64,000 nucleotides of DNA from Thermodesulfatator indicus DSM 15286 (lineage in GTDB: Bacteria > Desulfobacterota > Thermodesulfobacteria > Thermodesulfobacteriales > Thermodesulfatatoraceae), in the NCBI RefSeq assembly GCF_000217795.1, contig NC_015681.1, positions 1,417,244 to 1,481,243 on the forward strand, written 5' to 3'. The position numbers were made by a program, and so were the translations under genes. Below are positions 31,252 through 41,401 of the stretch, in pieces (within the stretch, counting starts at the first letter, position 1; every line of letters starts with the position of its first letter). A model generated the notes under the pieces. The model had not been told where the DNA came from, searched no databases, and saw only the letters and a program-made list of their open reading frames with translations.

Positions 31252-33103
31252 AAAGAATCCTCCTTCTTTGAAGATAGTCTTTATATTTGTCCTGTTTGTA
31301 TCTTTATCTATTATTTTTGGAACAATGTTTTGGGGGATTTATAAGCTCAAACAACAGTTAATGAAAGAAAGGCAGGATACTATCAGATTGATTTTAAGAC
31401 ATACTGCTCAAATTATTACTCCTCCGTTAAAGTATAAAGTTAAAAGTGAAATAGAAAGGATACTTCAAGATTTAGTAAGATTTGAGTTTATAAAAGGAGC
31501 TAAAGTTGTCTGGGAGGAGCCAACAGTATATAAAGAACTTGGAGAATTAGATGCAGTAATTAAAAAGAAAGAACCTCATAAAATTAAAAAATTTACAATA
31601 ATAAGAGGAGATATGGATGGCAAAATAATATCGTATCAGTTTGAAGATAGAAGTGGAATGAAAGCTACTTTAGAAGTGGCTATTAATGATAGATTATATC
31701 AAAAAATAATAAAAAATATAGTGGTTAATTTTGCTATTATCGGTTTGTTTTCGACTGTTCTATTATGTGTAGTTATTTATTTCTACTATTATTATATTGT
31801 TGCCTCTATACTGAGGTTAGTGGAGCATATTAGAAAAATTAGGACAGAAGAAACTCTAAAGCCCGTTGTTTTAGAGAAGGGGCCAAAGGAAATAATTGAA
31901 TTAGTACAGGTATTTAATGAGCTTATTGAAAACATTAATAAATATAGGAATCATTTAGAAAAAATTTTAGAACAATGGAAAAGCGAGGCAGTAAAAGCTA
32001 AAAGTGCTAGTCAGGCTAAAACTAAATTTTTGGCAAATGTTTCTCATGAGATTAGAACTCCTATGACAGCGGCTATGGGTATGCTTGAAATGTTAAAAGA
32101 GGAAAGTTCTTTGGCCGATAAAGAGAAGCTTAGACATCTAGAAGTTGCGCTTAAAAGTCTAGGTGCTCTTATTGAGGAAACTTTAGATTTTGCCAAACTC
32201 GAGGAAGGTAAAGAGGAAATCAAAGAAGAAACATTTAATATTACTGAACTAGGAAAAGAAATACACGAATTATTTGAAATAGAGGCCCAAAAAAAGAATC
32301 TGGTTTTTGAGGTTTTTATTTCTCTCGATATTCCTAAAGAATTAAGAGGAGATATTTCTAAAATTAGGCAAATAATAATAAATCTTATCTCCAATGCCAT
32401 TAAATTTACTGATAAAGGGAAAATTACCCTTCGGATTTTTCCTGAAAAAGTTGGAGAAAAATTTATCTGGTTGCATTTTGAAGTTAAAGATACTGGTTGT
32501 GGTATACCTCCTTCAGAACTTGAAAAGATTTTTAATCCTTATGAAAGGTTAGAAGATTTATATAATAAACCTTATCCAGGAACAGGGTTGGGGTTGGCTA
32601 TATCAAAGAGGTTGGCCGAGCTTCTTGGCGGTAAGCTATGGGCAGAGAGTGAGGGGCTTGGTAGGGGGGCTATATTCCACCTTTTGATTCCTTTAAAAAG
32701 GGCTGAAAGTGATTCCCCTATACAAAAAACTCCTCCCAAAAAACTTAAAGGAAAAGTACTTCTTGCTGAAGATAACCCCGTGAACCAGCTATATTTTAAG
32801 CGAGTATTAGAAAAGCTAGGGCTTAATGTAGAAGTCGCTTCAGATGGCCTGGAAGCCCTTAACGTCATTAATGAGAAGCATTTCGACCTTATCATTCTTG
32901 ATATTCGTATGCCCGGGTTAAGTGGGCTTGAAATTGTTAAACGAATACGCAAGAAAGGTATTTCTATTCCTATTATAGCCCTTACGGCTCATAGCGTCAG
33001 TGAAATAGAAAAAGAAGCCTTAGCCTCTGGTTTTGACGATTTTTTGCAAAAACCTATTTCCCGCGAGGAACTTGCTCAAAAATTGGCCAAATGGTTATCT
33101 TAA
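31238..33103 (+). CDS. Hybrid sensor histidine kinase with receiver domain
   Basis: About 621 aa. Membrane helices lie at about 12-33 and 163-188 around a periplasmic sensor domain without a recognised fold. A HAMP-like segment, HisKA (NVSHEIRTPM, phospho-His near 270) and HATPase (LISNAIKFTDKG, DTGCGIPP, GTGLGLAISKRL) follow. The C-terminal receiver domain has EDNPVNQLYFKRVL and the phosphoacceptor Asp near 555 (LIILDIRMPGLSG). No HPt or output regulator is adjacent. The start overlaps the DUF4154 gene (ATG 31238 or 31241). With the TonB receptor it may form a ligand-sensing operon. Confidence 0.93.
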   Translation: MMVCKKNPPSLKIVFIFVLFVSLSIIFGTMFWGIYKLKQQLMKERQDTIRLILRHTAQIITPPLKYKVKSEIERILQDLVRFEFIKGAKVVWEEPTVYKELGELDAVIKKKEPHKIKKFTIIRGDMDGKIISYQFEDRSGMKATLEVAINDRLYQKIIKNIVVNFAIIGLFSTVLLCVVIYFYYYYIVASILRLVEHIRKIRTEETLKPVVLEKGPKEIIELVQVFNELIENINKYRNHLEKILEQWKSEAVKAKSASQAKTKFLANVSHEIRTPMTAAMGMLEMLKEESSLADKEKLRHLEVALKSLGALIEETLDFAKLEEGKEEIKEETFNITELGKEIHELFEIEAQKKNLVFEVFISLDIPKELRGDISKIRQIIINLISNAIKFTDKGKITLRIFPEKVGEKFIWLHFEVKDTGCGIPPSELEKIFNPYERLEDLYNKPYPGTGLGLAISKRLAELLGGKLWAESEGLGRGAIFHLLIPLKRAESDSPIQKTPPKKLKGKVLLAEDNPVNQLYFKRVLEKLGLNVEVASDGLEALNVINEKHFDLIILDIRMPGLSGLEIVKRIRKKGISIPIIALTAHSVSEIEKEALASGFDDFLQKPISREELAQKLAKWLS

Positions 33104-33168
33104 CCCTTGTCACTTTGGCTTAAGCTTTCTACTATGCGTAACAGCACAAGATTAAAAAGGGGTGGCTT

Positions 33169-36021
33169 ATGAACGAAAAAGTAGAATGGAAAGATACTCT
33201 TAATCTTCCTCGTACTGACTTTCCGATGAAGGCCAATTTAACCAAAAAAGAACCAGAATTTCTTAAATGGTGGGACGAGATAAATCTTTTTAAAAAATTA
33301 TTAACCTATCGGCAGGGTGCACCTCTTTATGTCCTTCACGATGGCCCGCCTTATGCTAATGGCCATATTCATATGGGTACAGCCCTAAACAAGGTCTTAA
33401 AAGATATAATCGTCAAATCCAGGCACAAAGCAGGTTTTAATAGTCCTTACGTGCCTGGATGGGACTGCCATGGTCTTCCCATTGAACTAAATGTAGAAAA
33501 AGAACTCAAAGTGAAACGGGGAGAGCTACCTAAACTCACTATCCGCAAACGCTGTCGGGAATACGCCGAGCGCTGGATAGCTATACAGCGCGAAGAATTC
33601 AAACGCCTTGGCGTTATTGGAGACTGGGAAAACCCCTATCTTACCATGAGCTATGATTACGAGGCCACTATTGCCCGGGAATTCGTAAATTTTTTGGCCC
33701 AAGGCTCAGTTTATCGCCGCAAAAAGCCGGTTTTCTGGTGCCCGCATTGCGTAACGGCTTTGGCAGAAGCTGAAGTAGAATACGAGCCCCATCGCTCACC
33801 TTCTATTTATGTGAAATTTCCTCTGGCTGAAGACGCCTATGAAGTCTTACCTGATGAGTTAAAAAAAGAAAGGGTCTTTATTGTTATCTGGACCACTACA
33901 CCCTGGACTCTTCCTGCTAACCTGGCCATTGCCTTGAATCCTGAGTTCAAATATGTGGCGGTAAAACTTAATGAAGAAGTTCTTATCTTGGCTGAGGGTA
34001 GGCTTTCTGCCCTGGCCGCTGAATTGGACCTTGAAAAGGTGCCACCTATTCTTGCTTATGTTGACCCTAAGGCCTTGGAGAAGAAGCATGCCAAACATCC
34101 CTTTTTGCCGCGCGAGTCTCTCTTGGTTCTTGCCGATTATGTAACCCTTGAAGCGGGAACCGGTTGTGTCCATAGTGCTCCGGGCCACGGTGAAGAAGAC
34201 TACGAAACTGCTCTTAAGTATGGCCTGGATATCTACGCCCCGGTAAGCCCTGAGGGCTTTTTTGACGAAGACATCCCTGAAGTTGGCGGTAAGCACATCT
34301 TTAAAGCCAATGACGAGATAATAGAAATTCTCAAAAGAGAAGGAAAGCTTTTGAAAGCAGGCGAAATAGAACACAGTTACCCCCACTGCTGGCGTTGTAA
34401 GAAGCCTGTTATTTACCGGGCTACGGAACAGTGGTTTATCTCTATGGAAGCTAATAATCTGCGCCAAAGGGCCCTTGAATGGATTGAAAAAGTGCGCTGG
34501 ATCCCTCACTGGGGGAAAAATCGTATTAAAAGTATGATTGAAAAGCGGCCTGACTGGTGTCTCTCCCGCCAGCGTTCCTGGGGGGTACCTTTAACAGTCT
34601 TTATCTGTAATAAATGCGGAGAATTTTTACGGGATAAAAAATACTACGAAAAAGTCCTGGCCCTTTTTGAAGAAAATGGCGCGGACGTATGGTTTGAAAA
34701 AGAAGTATCTGAGCTTCTCCCCGAAGGAGCTGTTTGTCCTAAATGTGGTAGTAAGGATTTTCGTAAAGAGGAAGATATCCTTGATGTGTGGTTTGATTCC
34801 GGGGTCTCTTTTGCTGCGGTCCTTGAAAGACGAGAAGAACTTAAATTTCCTGCAAACTTATATTTGGAGGGTACTGACCAACATCGTGGTTGGTTTCATA
34901 GCTCTCTTCTTTGTGCTGTAGGCACGCGAGGTCGTGCTCCTTATGAAGGGGTTTTGACTCACGGGTTTGTGGTTGATGGCCAGGGAAGAAAAATGTCTAA
35001 GTCCCTTGGCAATGTCATTCCTCCTGAAAAAATAATAAAACGCTACGGAGCAGAGATTTTACGGCTCTGGGTAGCGGCGGAAGATTATCGCGACGATATT
35101 CGCCTTTCAGACGAAATACTAAATCGATTGACCGAGGCTTATCGTAAAATTCGCAATACCTGCCGTTTTATGCTTGGCAACCTCTTTGATTTTGACCCTG
35201 AAAAAGACTTGATACCTTTAGAGGAGCTTCCAGACTTTGAGCGTTATATTCTATTCCGTCTTTCAAAGCTGATTTCTCGTTGTCTCAAGGCTTACGATGA
35301 TTACGAATTTCACATTGTAACCCACGGAATTCACCAGTTTTGTGCGGTGGATTTGTCGGCCATCTTTATAGATATAAGCCGGGATACCCTTTATTGCGAA
35401 AGCCCTGGGGCACCTTCTCGTCGGGCGGTACAAACTGTGCTTTATCATGCGCTATCAGCTATTACGAGGCTTATGGCTCCCATCCTTTCTTTTACGGCCG
35501 AAGAAATCTGGCGCTATATTCCTGGCCAGAATAAAGAAGAAAGTGTTCATTTGGCTTCTTTTCCTGAGCCCTTTGTTACCAAGCTTGACGATGATTTTCT
35601 CAAAAAATGGGAAAAACTTATGGATATTCGTAGTGAAATAACTAAAGCTTTGGAAATTGTCCGTAAGGAACGAAAAATAATCGGTAATTCTCTTGAAGCC
35701 GAGGTAATATTGTCTGCCGAGCAAAAAGAACTTCTTAACTTTTTAGAAGAAAATAGAGAAATGCTTGCTTATTTAGCCATTGTATCTAAGCTACAGGTGG
35801 CTGCTAAACTAGAACCCAAAGAAGACGAAGTCTTTTATCAGGGTGAAGAAATGCCAGAACTTAAAGTTTTGGTAAAACGAGCTCCTGGTGAGAAGTGTGA
35901 ACGTTGCTGGAAGTGGAGTGAAGAGGTCGGTCAAAACGAAAAGGGACTTAAAGTCTGCCCGCGTTGTTATAAAGTGCTTGAGGAGTCATGGAAAGATTTT
36001 CTCAAAAATATTTTTTCATAA
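33169..36021 (+). CDS. ileS: Isoleucyl-tRNA synthetase
   Basis: A 950-aa class I synthetase that charges tRNA-Ile and edits valine. The HIGH-type motif is PPYANGHIHMGTAL near residue 60. The editing domain has WTTTPWTLPANLA and GTGCVHSAPGHGEEDY. The KMSKS motif is near residue 608 (GRKMSKSLGNV), and the C-terminal zinc-binding part has CERCW...CPRC. This is the bacterial type (IleS1, with C-terminal zinc finger). lspA starts 34 bp before its stop in another frame. Confidence 0.97.
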   Translation: MNEKVEWKDTLNLPRTDFPMKANLTKKEPEFLKWWDEINLFKKLLTYRQGAPLYVLHDGPPYANGHIHMGTALNKVLKDIIVKSRHKAGFNSPYVPGWDCHGLPIELNVEKELKVKRGELPKLTIRKRCREYAERWIAIQREEFKRLGVIGDWENPYLTMSYDYEATIAREFVNFLAQGSVYRRKKPVFWCPHCVTALAEAEVEYEPHRSPSIYVKFPLAEDAYEVLPDELKKERVFIVIWTTTPWTLPANLAIALNPEFKYVAVKLNEEVLILAEGRLSALAAELDLEKVPPILAYVDPKALEKKHAKHPFLPRESLLVLADYVTLEAGTGCVHSAPGHGEEDYETALKYGLDIYAPVSPEGFFDEDIPEVGGKHIFKANDEIIEILKREGKLLKAGEIEHSYPHCWRCKKPVIYRATEQWFISMEANNLRQRALEWIEKVRWIPHWGKNRIKSMIEKRPDWCLSRQRSWGVPLTVFICNKCGEFLRDKKYYEKVLALFEENGADVWFEKEVSELLPEGAVCPKCGSKDFRKEEDILDVWFDSGVSFAAVLERREELKFPANLYLEGTDQHRGWFHSSLLCAVGTRGRAPYEGVLTHGFVVDGQGRKMSKSLGNVIPPEKIIKRYGAEILRLWVAAEDYRDDIRLSDEILNRLTEAYRKIRNTCRFMLGNLFDFDPEKDLIPLEELPDFERYILFRLSKLISRCLKAYDDYEFHIVTHGIHQFCAVDLSAIFIDISRDTLYCESPGAPSRRAVQTVLYHALSAITRLMAPILSFTAEEIWRYIPGQNKEESVHLASFPEPFVTKLDDDFLKKWEKLMDIRSEITKALEIVRKERKIIGNSLEAEVILSAEQKELLNFLEENREMLAYLAIVSKLQVAAKLEPKEDEVFYQGEEMPELKVLVKRAPGEKCERCWKWSEEVGQNEKGLKVCPRCYKVLEESWKDFLKNIFS

Positions 36022-36455
36022 CCGCCCTGGCCGTAGCCATTGTTGACCAGGCTACAAAAATATTTTTTCAAAAATTACTGGCCCCGGGAGAGATAAAAAT
36101 AATAATCCCGGGGTTTTTCAACCTAGTCCATGTGTGGAATCCCGGAGTTGCTTTTGGTTTTTTCGGTAATTCTCCCCACTGGGCCAGATATTTACTGATG
36201 GGTATAAATCTTGTAGCGGCTACCGGTCTTTATTGGTTGGCCAGAAATAAAGCCAGATCCATGCAAATTTTTTGTGGGCTGGTAGCGGGAGGGGCTATTG
36301 GCAATTTTATTGACCGTTTTTACCACAGCCGGGTATTCGATTTTCTTGACTTTCATATAGGCCCATATCACTGGCCGGCTTTCAACCTGGCAGACACATC
36401 TATAACTTTAGGAGTTCTGGGCCTTATCTTTATCTTTTCAAAAGAAGGAAATTAA
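35988..36455 (+). CDS. lspA: Lipoprotein signal peptidase (SPase II)
   Basis: A 155-aa inner-membrane aspartyl protease that cleaves prolipoproteins before the lipidated Cys. Four membrane helices are visible. The catalytic aspartates are in GNFIDRFYH and FNLADTSITLG, and the family block FNLVHVWNPGVAFGFF is present. GAGG lies upstream of the ATG, which is inside the end of ileS. The ileS-lspA pairing is a common arrangement. Confidence 0.95.
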   Translation: MERFSQKYFFITALAVAIVDQATKIFFQKLLAPGEIKIIIPGFFNLVHVWNPGVAFGFFGNSPHWARYLLMGINLVAATGLYWLARNKARSMQIFCGLVAGGAIGNFIDRFYHSRVFDFLDFHIGPYHWPAFNLADTSITLGVLGLIFIFSKEGN

Positions 36456-36491
36456 ATTCAAGGTTTAGGGCCGACTTTCGATCAGAAATAC

Positions 36492-38354
36492 ATGAGACTT
36501 AGGCTTAAATTTTTTCCAGAAATTCAAGAGAGTTTTTATGCTCTTTCTCTTGAAGAAATAAAGAGCAATGTCAAAAGAATATTCAAGAATGCTTTCTTGA
36601 AAGAAAGCAATGAACTAGAAATAGGTTTAGAAGAGCTTAATCGGGCTGAAAAATTTTTTTCGTCTCTACAAAAGCTTTTAAACTCAGACAAGCCTTTACC
36701 AGTTTCTTTGGTCCCTCTCGAAAAAAAAGGCCTTTTTAGGCCAGGAAAGATTTATCTTTTACCAAAGGCGGCCCAGGAATTACGTTCCAAGATAAAAGAT
36801 TGGCCATATCCAGCGGCTCTTATACCTTGGCAAAAGTTTTATGAACTGGAAATTCCTTCCACTAAAGACCCTACGTCAGAGTTCCCATTAAAAGATCTGC
36901 TTTTACTTGGGCCTTTAACGCCTTGTCCTATTTGTGGTTTGAGGTGGCATAAGCCTGCGAAATGTCCTGGGATAAAAGGGAATTTTTTTGAATTTGTAAG
37001 TTCTATGTTGAAAAAGACTCCCCATGGAATGCTTTCTTATTTTCAAAAAACTTTTACTGCAGATTCTTCCAAGAAAACTAATAATTTCTGGAGTAAACGA
37101 TTTTTTTATCTTCGGCCAGGAATACTTCAAAATATTTTCAGTACCAACCCAGAAACGTGGGAAAAATTACCGCGAAAGACACAACCTAATCGTGGAGGTA
37201 AACTCTTTTTAGCTCTTGAAGCCCTTTATCACGGAAACCTTGAAGAGAGTAAAAGACGTTTTAATGGCATAAACAATAACGAACTATTTGCCCGGATTGG
37301 GCTCATTTTTGTAGCTGTTCTTGAGGGAGATCTGGCTGAAACCCTTTTTAATATCGAAAAAGCCAAGGCTTTGGCTTCATCTCCTTTTCTTAAAGCCTAT
37401 CTTTCCTTTTGGAGAGGTTGGTTATGTGAAATTGAAAATAAACAATTTGATGCTGAAGAACATTACAAAGAAGCCTTAAAACGAGATCGTACTTTCTGGC
37501 CGGCTAAATATCATCTGGCGCGAATTTATATCAAAATCGCACCTAATAAGGCTAAAAACTTAGTTCAGACTTTGACTTCTGTTCCCGAAGCCATTCCCCT
37601 TTTGTTGAGCGAGGGCTTATTTATCCCCTTTGCCCAGGAACTTGAAAAAGAAATAGAGGCCTATTTTGAAGAAAGACAAAAAGAAGCTGTCATAAAGCTA
37701 ACCCAAGCTGAAAATGCTTTAAGACCTCTTACCAAAACTCTACCAGAAGAAGATAAAGGGGCCTTTCAGGAAAGAATTTCCGAATTAAGGGAAAAGATTT
37801 ATAACGGCGGATTCTCAGACCTCCTTTTCGCTGAGCAGAAAGCTCTGGAATTAAGCTTAGAATTGCAGGGCTATCTTTTCCGAAAGGTTAAAAAATTTCG
37901 TGAAAAATATAAAGAACTCAAAAGACAATATGAAACATACGAATTGTATTGGCAAAATTACCCTTATCGTCAAAATGCTAACGATTTTTACCAATTGCTG
38001 CGTAGTATTCAAATAGAATTAAAGACATTAAATTCTCTTTTTGAAGGGGATGCCTCTAAACGTTTAAAACAAATCCGAAATAAAAGCCAAGAAATAGAAA
38101 AACTTTTAAATTCTTTGGAAGAGAAAAAGCAAGAGCTTGAACAAAGACGCAAGTTTTTGAGACAACTAAATTCTTTTATCAAAACATTTGTGATTCTAGA
38201 AAGCCTTCTCTTCGGATTTTTCGTAATTATACCTTTTATGGAGCATTTCTTTCACATAGAGAGACCGCCTATTTTTTCCATGGAAGCCTTTTTACTCTTT
38301 TCTTTCATGATATTTTTTTTCTCCCTTTTTTATGCTTTGAGTCAAAAAAATTAA
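36492..38354 (+). CDS. Unrecognised 620-aa protein: Cys cluster, TPR-like repeats, coiled coil, two C-terminal membrane helices
   Basis: I do not recognise a family. Visible parts in order: an N-terminal helical part (1-150); a small Cys/His cluster CPICGLRWHKPAKC (about 142-155) that could bind zinc; helical repeats resembling TPRs (about 235-370, with EEHYKEALKRDRTFWPAKYHLARIY); a long charged coiled coil (about 380-555); and two hydrophobic helices at the C-terminus (VILESLLFGFFVIIPFM and MEAFLLFSFMIFFFSLFYAL). It is thus a C-terminally anchored protein with a large cytosolic assembly domain. It follows lspA by 36 bp and precedes the CIRCE/groESL unit. Confidence 0.75.
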   Translation: MRLRLKFFPEIQESFYALSLEEIKSNVKRIFKNAFLKESNELEIGLEELNRAEKFFSSLQKLLNSDKPLPVSLVPLEKKGLFRPGKIYLLPKAAQELRSKIKDWPYPAALIPWQKFYELEIPSTKDPTSEFPLKDLLLLGPLTPCPICGLRWHKPAKCPGIKGNFFEFVSSMLKKTPHGMLSYFQKTFTADSSKKTNNFWSKRFFYLRPGILQNIFSTNPETWEKLPRKTQPNRGGKLFLALEALYHGNLEESKRRFNGINNNELFARIGLIFVAVLEGDLAETLFNIEKAKALASSPFLKAYLSFWRGWLCEIENKQFDAEEHYKEALKRDRTFWPAKYHLARIYIKIAPNKAKNLVQTLTSVPEAIPLLLSEGLFIPFAQELEKEIEAYFEERQKEAVIKLTQAENALRPLTKTLPEEDKGAFQERISELREKIYNGGFSDLLFAEQKALELSLELQGYLFRKVKKFREKYKELKRQYETYELYWQNYPYRQNANDFYQLLRSIQIELKTLNSLFEGDASKRLKQIRNKSQEIEKLLNSLEEKKQELEQRRKFLRQLNSFIKTFVILESLLFGFFVIIPFMEHFFHIERPPIFSMEAFLLFSFMIFFFSLFYALSQKN

Positions 38355-38365
38355 AACTTTACCCC

Positions 38366-38393
38366 TTGCCAAGCCAATCTGGGTGATTATATT
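38366..38393 (+). promoter_or_regulatory. groESL promoter
   Basis: TTGCCA (38366-38371), 16-bp spacer, TATATT (38388-38393). The -10 abuts the CIRCE element, so bound HrcA would block RNA polymerase. Confidence 0.65.
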
Positions 38394-38418
38394 AGCAGCC
38401 AGCAAAGGTGAGTGCTAA
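38392..38418 (+). promoter_or_regulatory. CIRCE operator (HrcA binding site), left half degenerate
   Basis: TTAGCAGCC - 9 bases - GAGTGCTAA. The right half and the 9-base spacer match the CIRCE consensus (TTAGCACTC-N9-GAGTGCTAA) exactly; three bases of the left half differ (GCC for CTC region). It lies about 25 bp upstream of groES. Confidence 0.85.
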
Positions 38419-38440
38419 TAAAAATCCCAAAGGAGGGGGT

Positions 38441-38737
38441 ATGAAGATGAAAGTAAAACCGCTTCATGATCGCATTCTTGTCCAGCGCATTGAGGAGGAA
38501 GAGCGCACTAAAAGTGGCATCATTATCCCTGATACCGCTAAAGAAAAGCCTATCATGGGTAAAGTTATTGCTGTTGGCGATGGTCGTATTCTTGAAAATG
38601 GTCAGAAGTTGCCTCTCAGTGTAAAAGAAGGCGATCGCATTCTTTTCGGCAAATATGCCGGCACAGAAGTTAAGATTGAAGGTGAAGAATATCTTATTAT
38701 GCGCGAAGATGATGTTCTTGCCATTATTGAAGACTAA
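38441..38737 (+). CDS. groES: Co-chaperonin GroES
   Basis: A 98-aa co-chaperonin that caps the GroEL ring. It has the family start [19 protein letters not shown] with the mobile loop ([14 protein letters not shown]), and ends in [13 protein letters not shown] 38441 has AAAGGAGG before it; a second ATG two codons later (MKVKPL) is possible, and an upstream GTG frame is rejected because it would start inside CIRCE. It is the first gene of the groESL operon. Confidence 0.97.
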   Translation: MKMKVKPLHDRILVQRIEEEERTKSGIIIPDTAKEKPIMGKVIAVGDGRILENGQKLPLSVKEGDRILFGKYAGTEVKIEGEEYLIMREDDVLAIIED

Positions 38738-38764
38738 TTAAATTCCCCAAAACAAAAAAATTGA

Positions 38765-40399
<1,635 letters not shown>

Positions 40400-40425
40400 A
40401 ATAGATTTTAAAAAGATTATAAAAA

Positions 40426-40455
40426 GGCGGCCCAAAGGCCGCCTTTTTTATTTTT
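40426..40455 (+). terminator. Intrinsic terminator of groESL
   Basis: Stem GGCGGCC / GGCCGCC with a CAAA loop followed by six T. Confidence 0.92.
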
Positions 40456-40604
40456 GGAAGCTTGCTATTTAGACATTTCTGATTGTTTCGACAAATTTTT
40501 CCGCTGGTTATCGAAAGTTTATAGTTTAGACAGCTCCTGATTCTTCTTTCTATAGCTCCACAGCTACAGCTCCTGTCCTTTGTTCTAATAGTTTTGGCAA
40601 ATCC

Positions 40605-40632
40605 TACAAATTGTAACAAATTACAAATTGTA
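40605..40632. promoter_or_regulatory. Two TACAAATTGTA palindromes, possible activator sites
   Basis: Two identical 11-bp palindromes (TACAA-A-TTGTA), 17 bp apart, lie about 90-115 bp upstream of the sigma-54 promoter. This spacing suits an enhancer-binding protein, but the second copy touches the REP hairpin, so it could also be part of that repeat. Confidence 0.45.
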
Positions 40633-40662
40633 GGGACAGGCGAATCAAAATTTGCCTGTCCC
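40633..40662. repeat. REP hairpin of the RAYT family (GGGACAGGC motif)
   Basis: GGGACAGGCGAA (40633-40644) and TTTGCCTGTCCC (40651-40662) form an imperfect inverted repeat around six bases. The same GGGACAGGCGAA unit occurs at the RAYT transposase gene (46022-46033, 46628-46639, 46675-46686). Confidence 0.75.
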
Positions 40663-40718
40663 TTTCTGCCTGCGTGTTAACAAGAATTTTAGACGAGTCG
40701 TCATTTCGATTTCTATTA

Positions 40719-40733
40719 TGGCATGATCTTTGC
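40719..40733 (+). promoter_or_regulatory. Sigma-54 promoter of the secreted protein gene
   Basis: TGGCAT-N5-TTGC with exact -24/-12 spacing and T after TTGC. A transcription start near 40745 leaves a short leader with the AAGGAGG site before ATG 40772. rpoN itself is in this window (54741). Confidence 0.7.
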
Positions 40734-40771
40734 TTCTAAATACGTTGAAAAAAAAGACAAGGAGGTTAGTT

Positions 40772-41326
40772 ATGAAAAAGATATACTTCATAACTTTGTT
40801 GATGTTTTTGATGCTAACTACTTCAGCCTTAGCTCAAACTGCGAGAAATAGGGGATGGTGTGGAGGATGTGCCGGCCTTTTTGCGGATATGATATGTAGT
40901 GGAACGCCGGTTACGATTTCTGGACAGGTAGTTGGTGTGTCTCCAGGGCGAGGTTACATAGTTAATGTTAATGGTGAAAATGTCATTGTAAGTGGCATGG
41001 GGCCGGTATGGTATTGGAGACGATTAGGGGTTCCAAGACCAAGAGTAGGGGACATAATTACCGTTGATGGGTATCAGGTGACTTTAAAAAGTGGGGAGAC
41101 AGTTATTTTTGCCATAAATGTAACTACTTACGATGGTATGACAATCCAATTGCGAGATCCTAATACGTGTTGTCCTCTTTGGTTCAGAAAGAATTTTAGA
41201 AACTTCAGAAATTTCAGAAGAAATAATCTTCCTCTGAGACAAAGATATTATAATCCTTACAATCCTTACAATAATCAACCTAATTTCAATCAAAGATGTA
41301 CGCCGTATCCATATAATCAACCTTAA
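40772..41326 (+). CDS. Secreted small protein with OB-like domain and Asn/Tyr/Pro-rich tail
   Basis: A 184-aa protein with a signal peptide (KKIYFITLLMFLMLTTSALAQ). Its central domain is about 100 residues (VTISGQVVGVSPGRGYIVNVNGENVIVSGMGPVWYW, PRVGDIITVDGYQVTLKSG), built of beta-strands in an OB-fold-like order. Cysteines occur near the N-terminus (WCGGC, MICS) and in CC before the tail. The C-terminal tail is low-complexity (FRNFRNFRR, then NPYNPYNN and YPYNQP). No family is recognised. ATG 40772 is set by AAGGAGG; it is controlled by a sigma-54 promoter. A role in the periplasm or on the cell surface is likely. Confidence 0.72.
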   Translation: MKKIYFITLLMFLMLTTSALAQTARNRGWCGGCAGLFADMICSGTPVTISGQVVGVSPGRGYIVNVNGENVIVSGMGPVWYWRRLGVPRPRVGDIITVDGYQVTLKSGETVIFAINVTTYDGMTIQLRDPNTCCPLWFRKNFRNFRNFRRNNLPLRQRYYNPYNPYNNQPNFNQRCTPYPYNQP

Positions 41327-41401
41327 AAATCGGGCCTTGGTTTGGTTATTGGGCTTATGACTTGACCTGACAATTTCTAAAAACTTTCTTATATTATCTT
41401 T

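Larger units (their letters stand above)
40400..40771. other. Long gap after groEL: terminator, palindromes, REP hairpin, sigma-54 promoter
   Basis: The gap holds in order: the groESL terminator (40426-40449); two copies of the palindrome TACAAATTGTA (40605-40615 and 40622-40632); a REP hairpin with GGGACAGGC arms (40633-40662); and a sigma-54 promoter (40719-40733). I see no gene in it. Confidence 0.7.
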
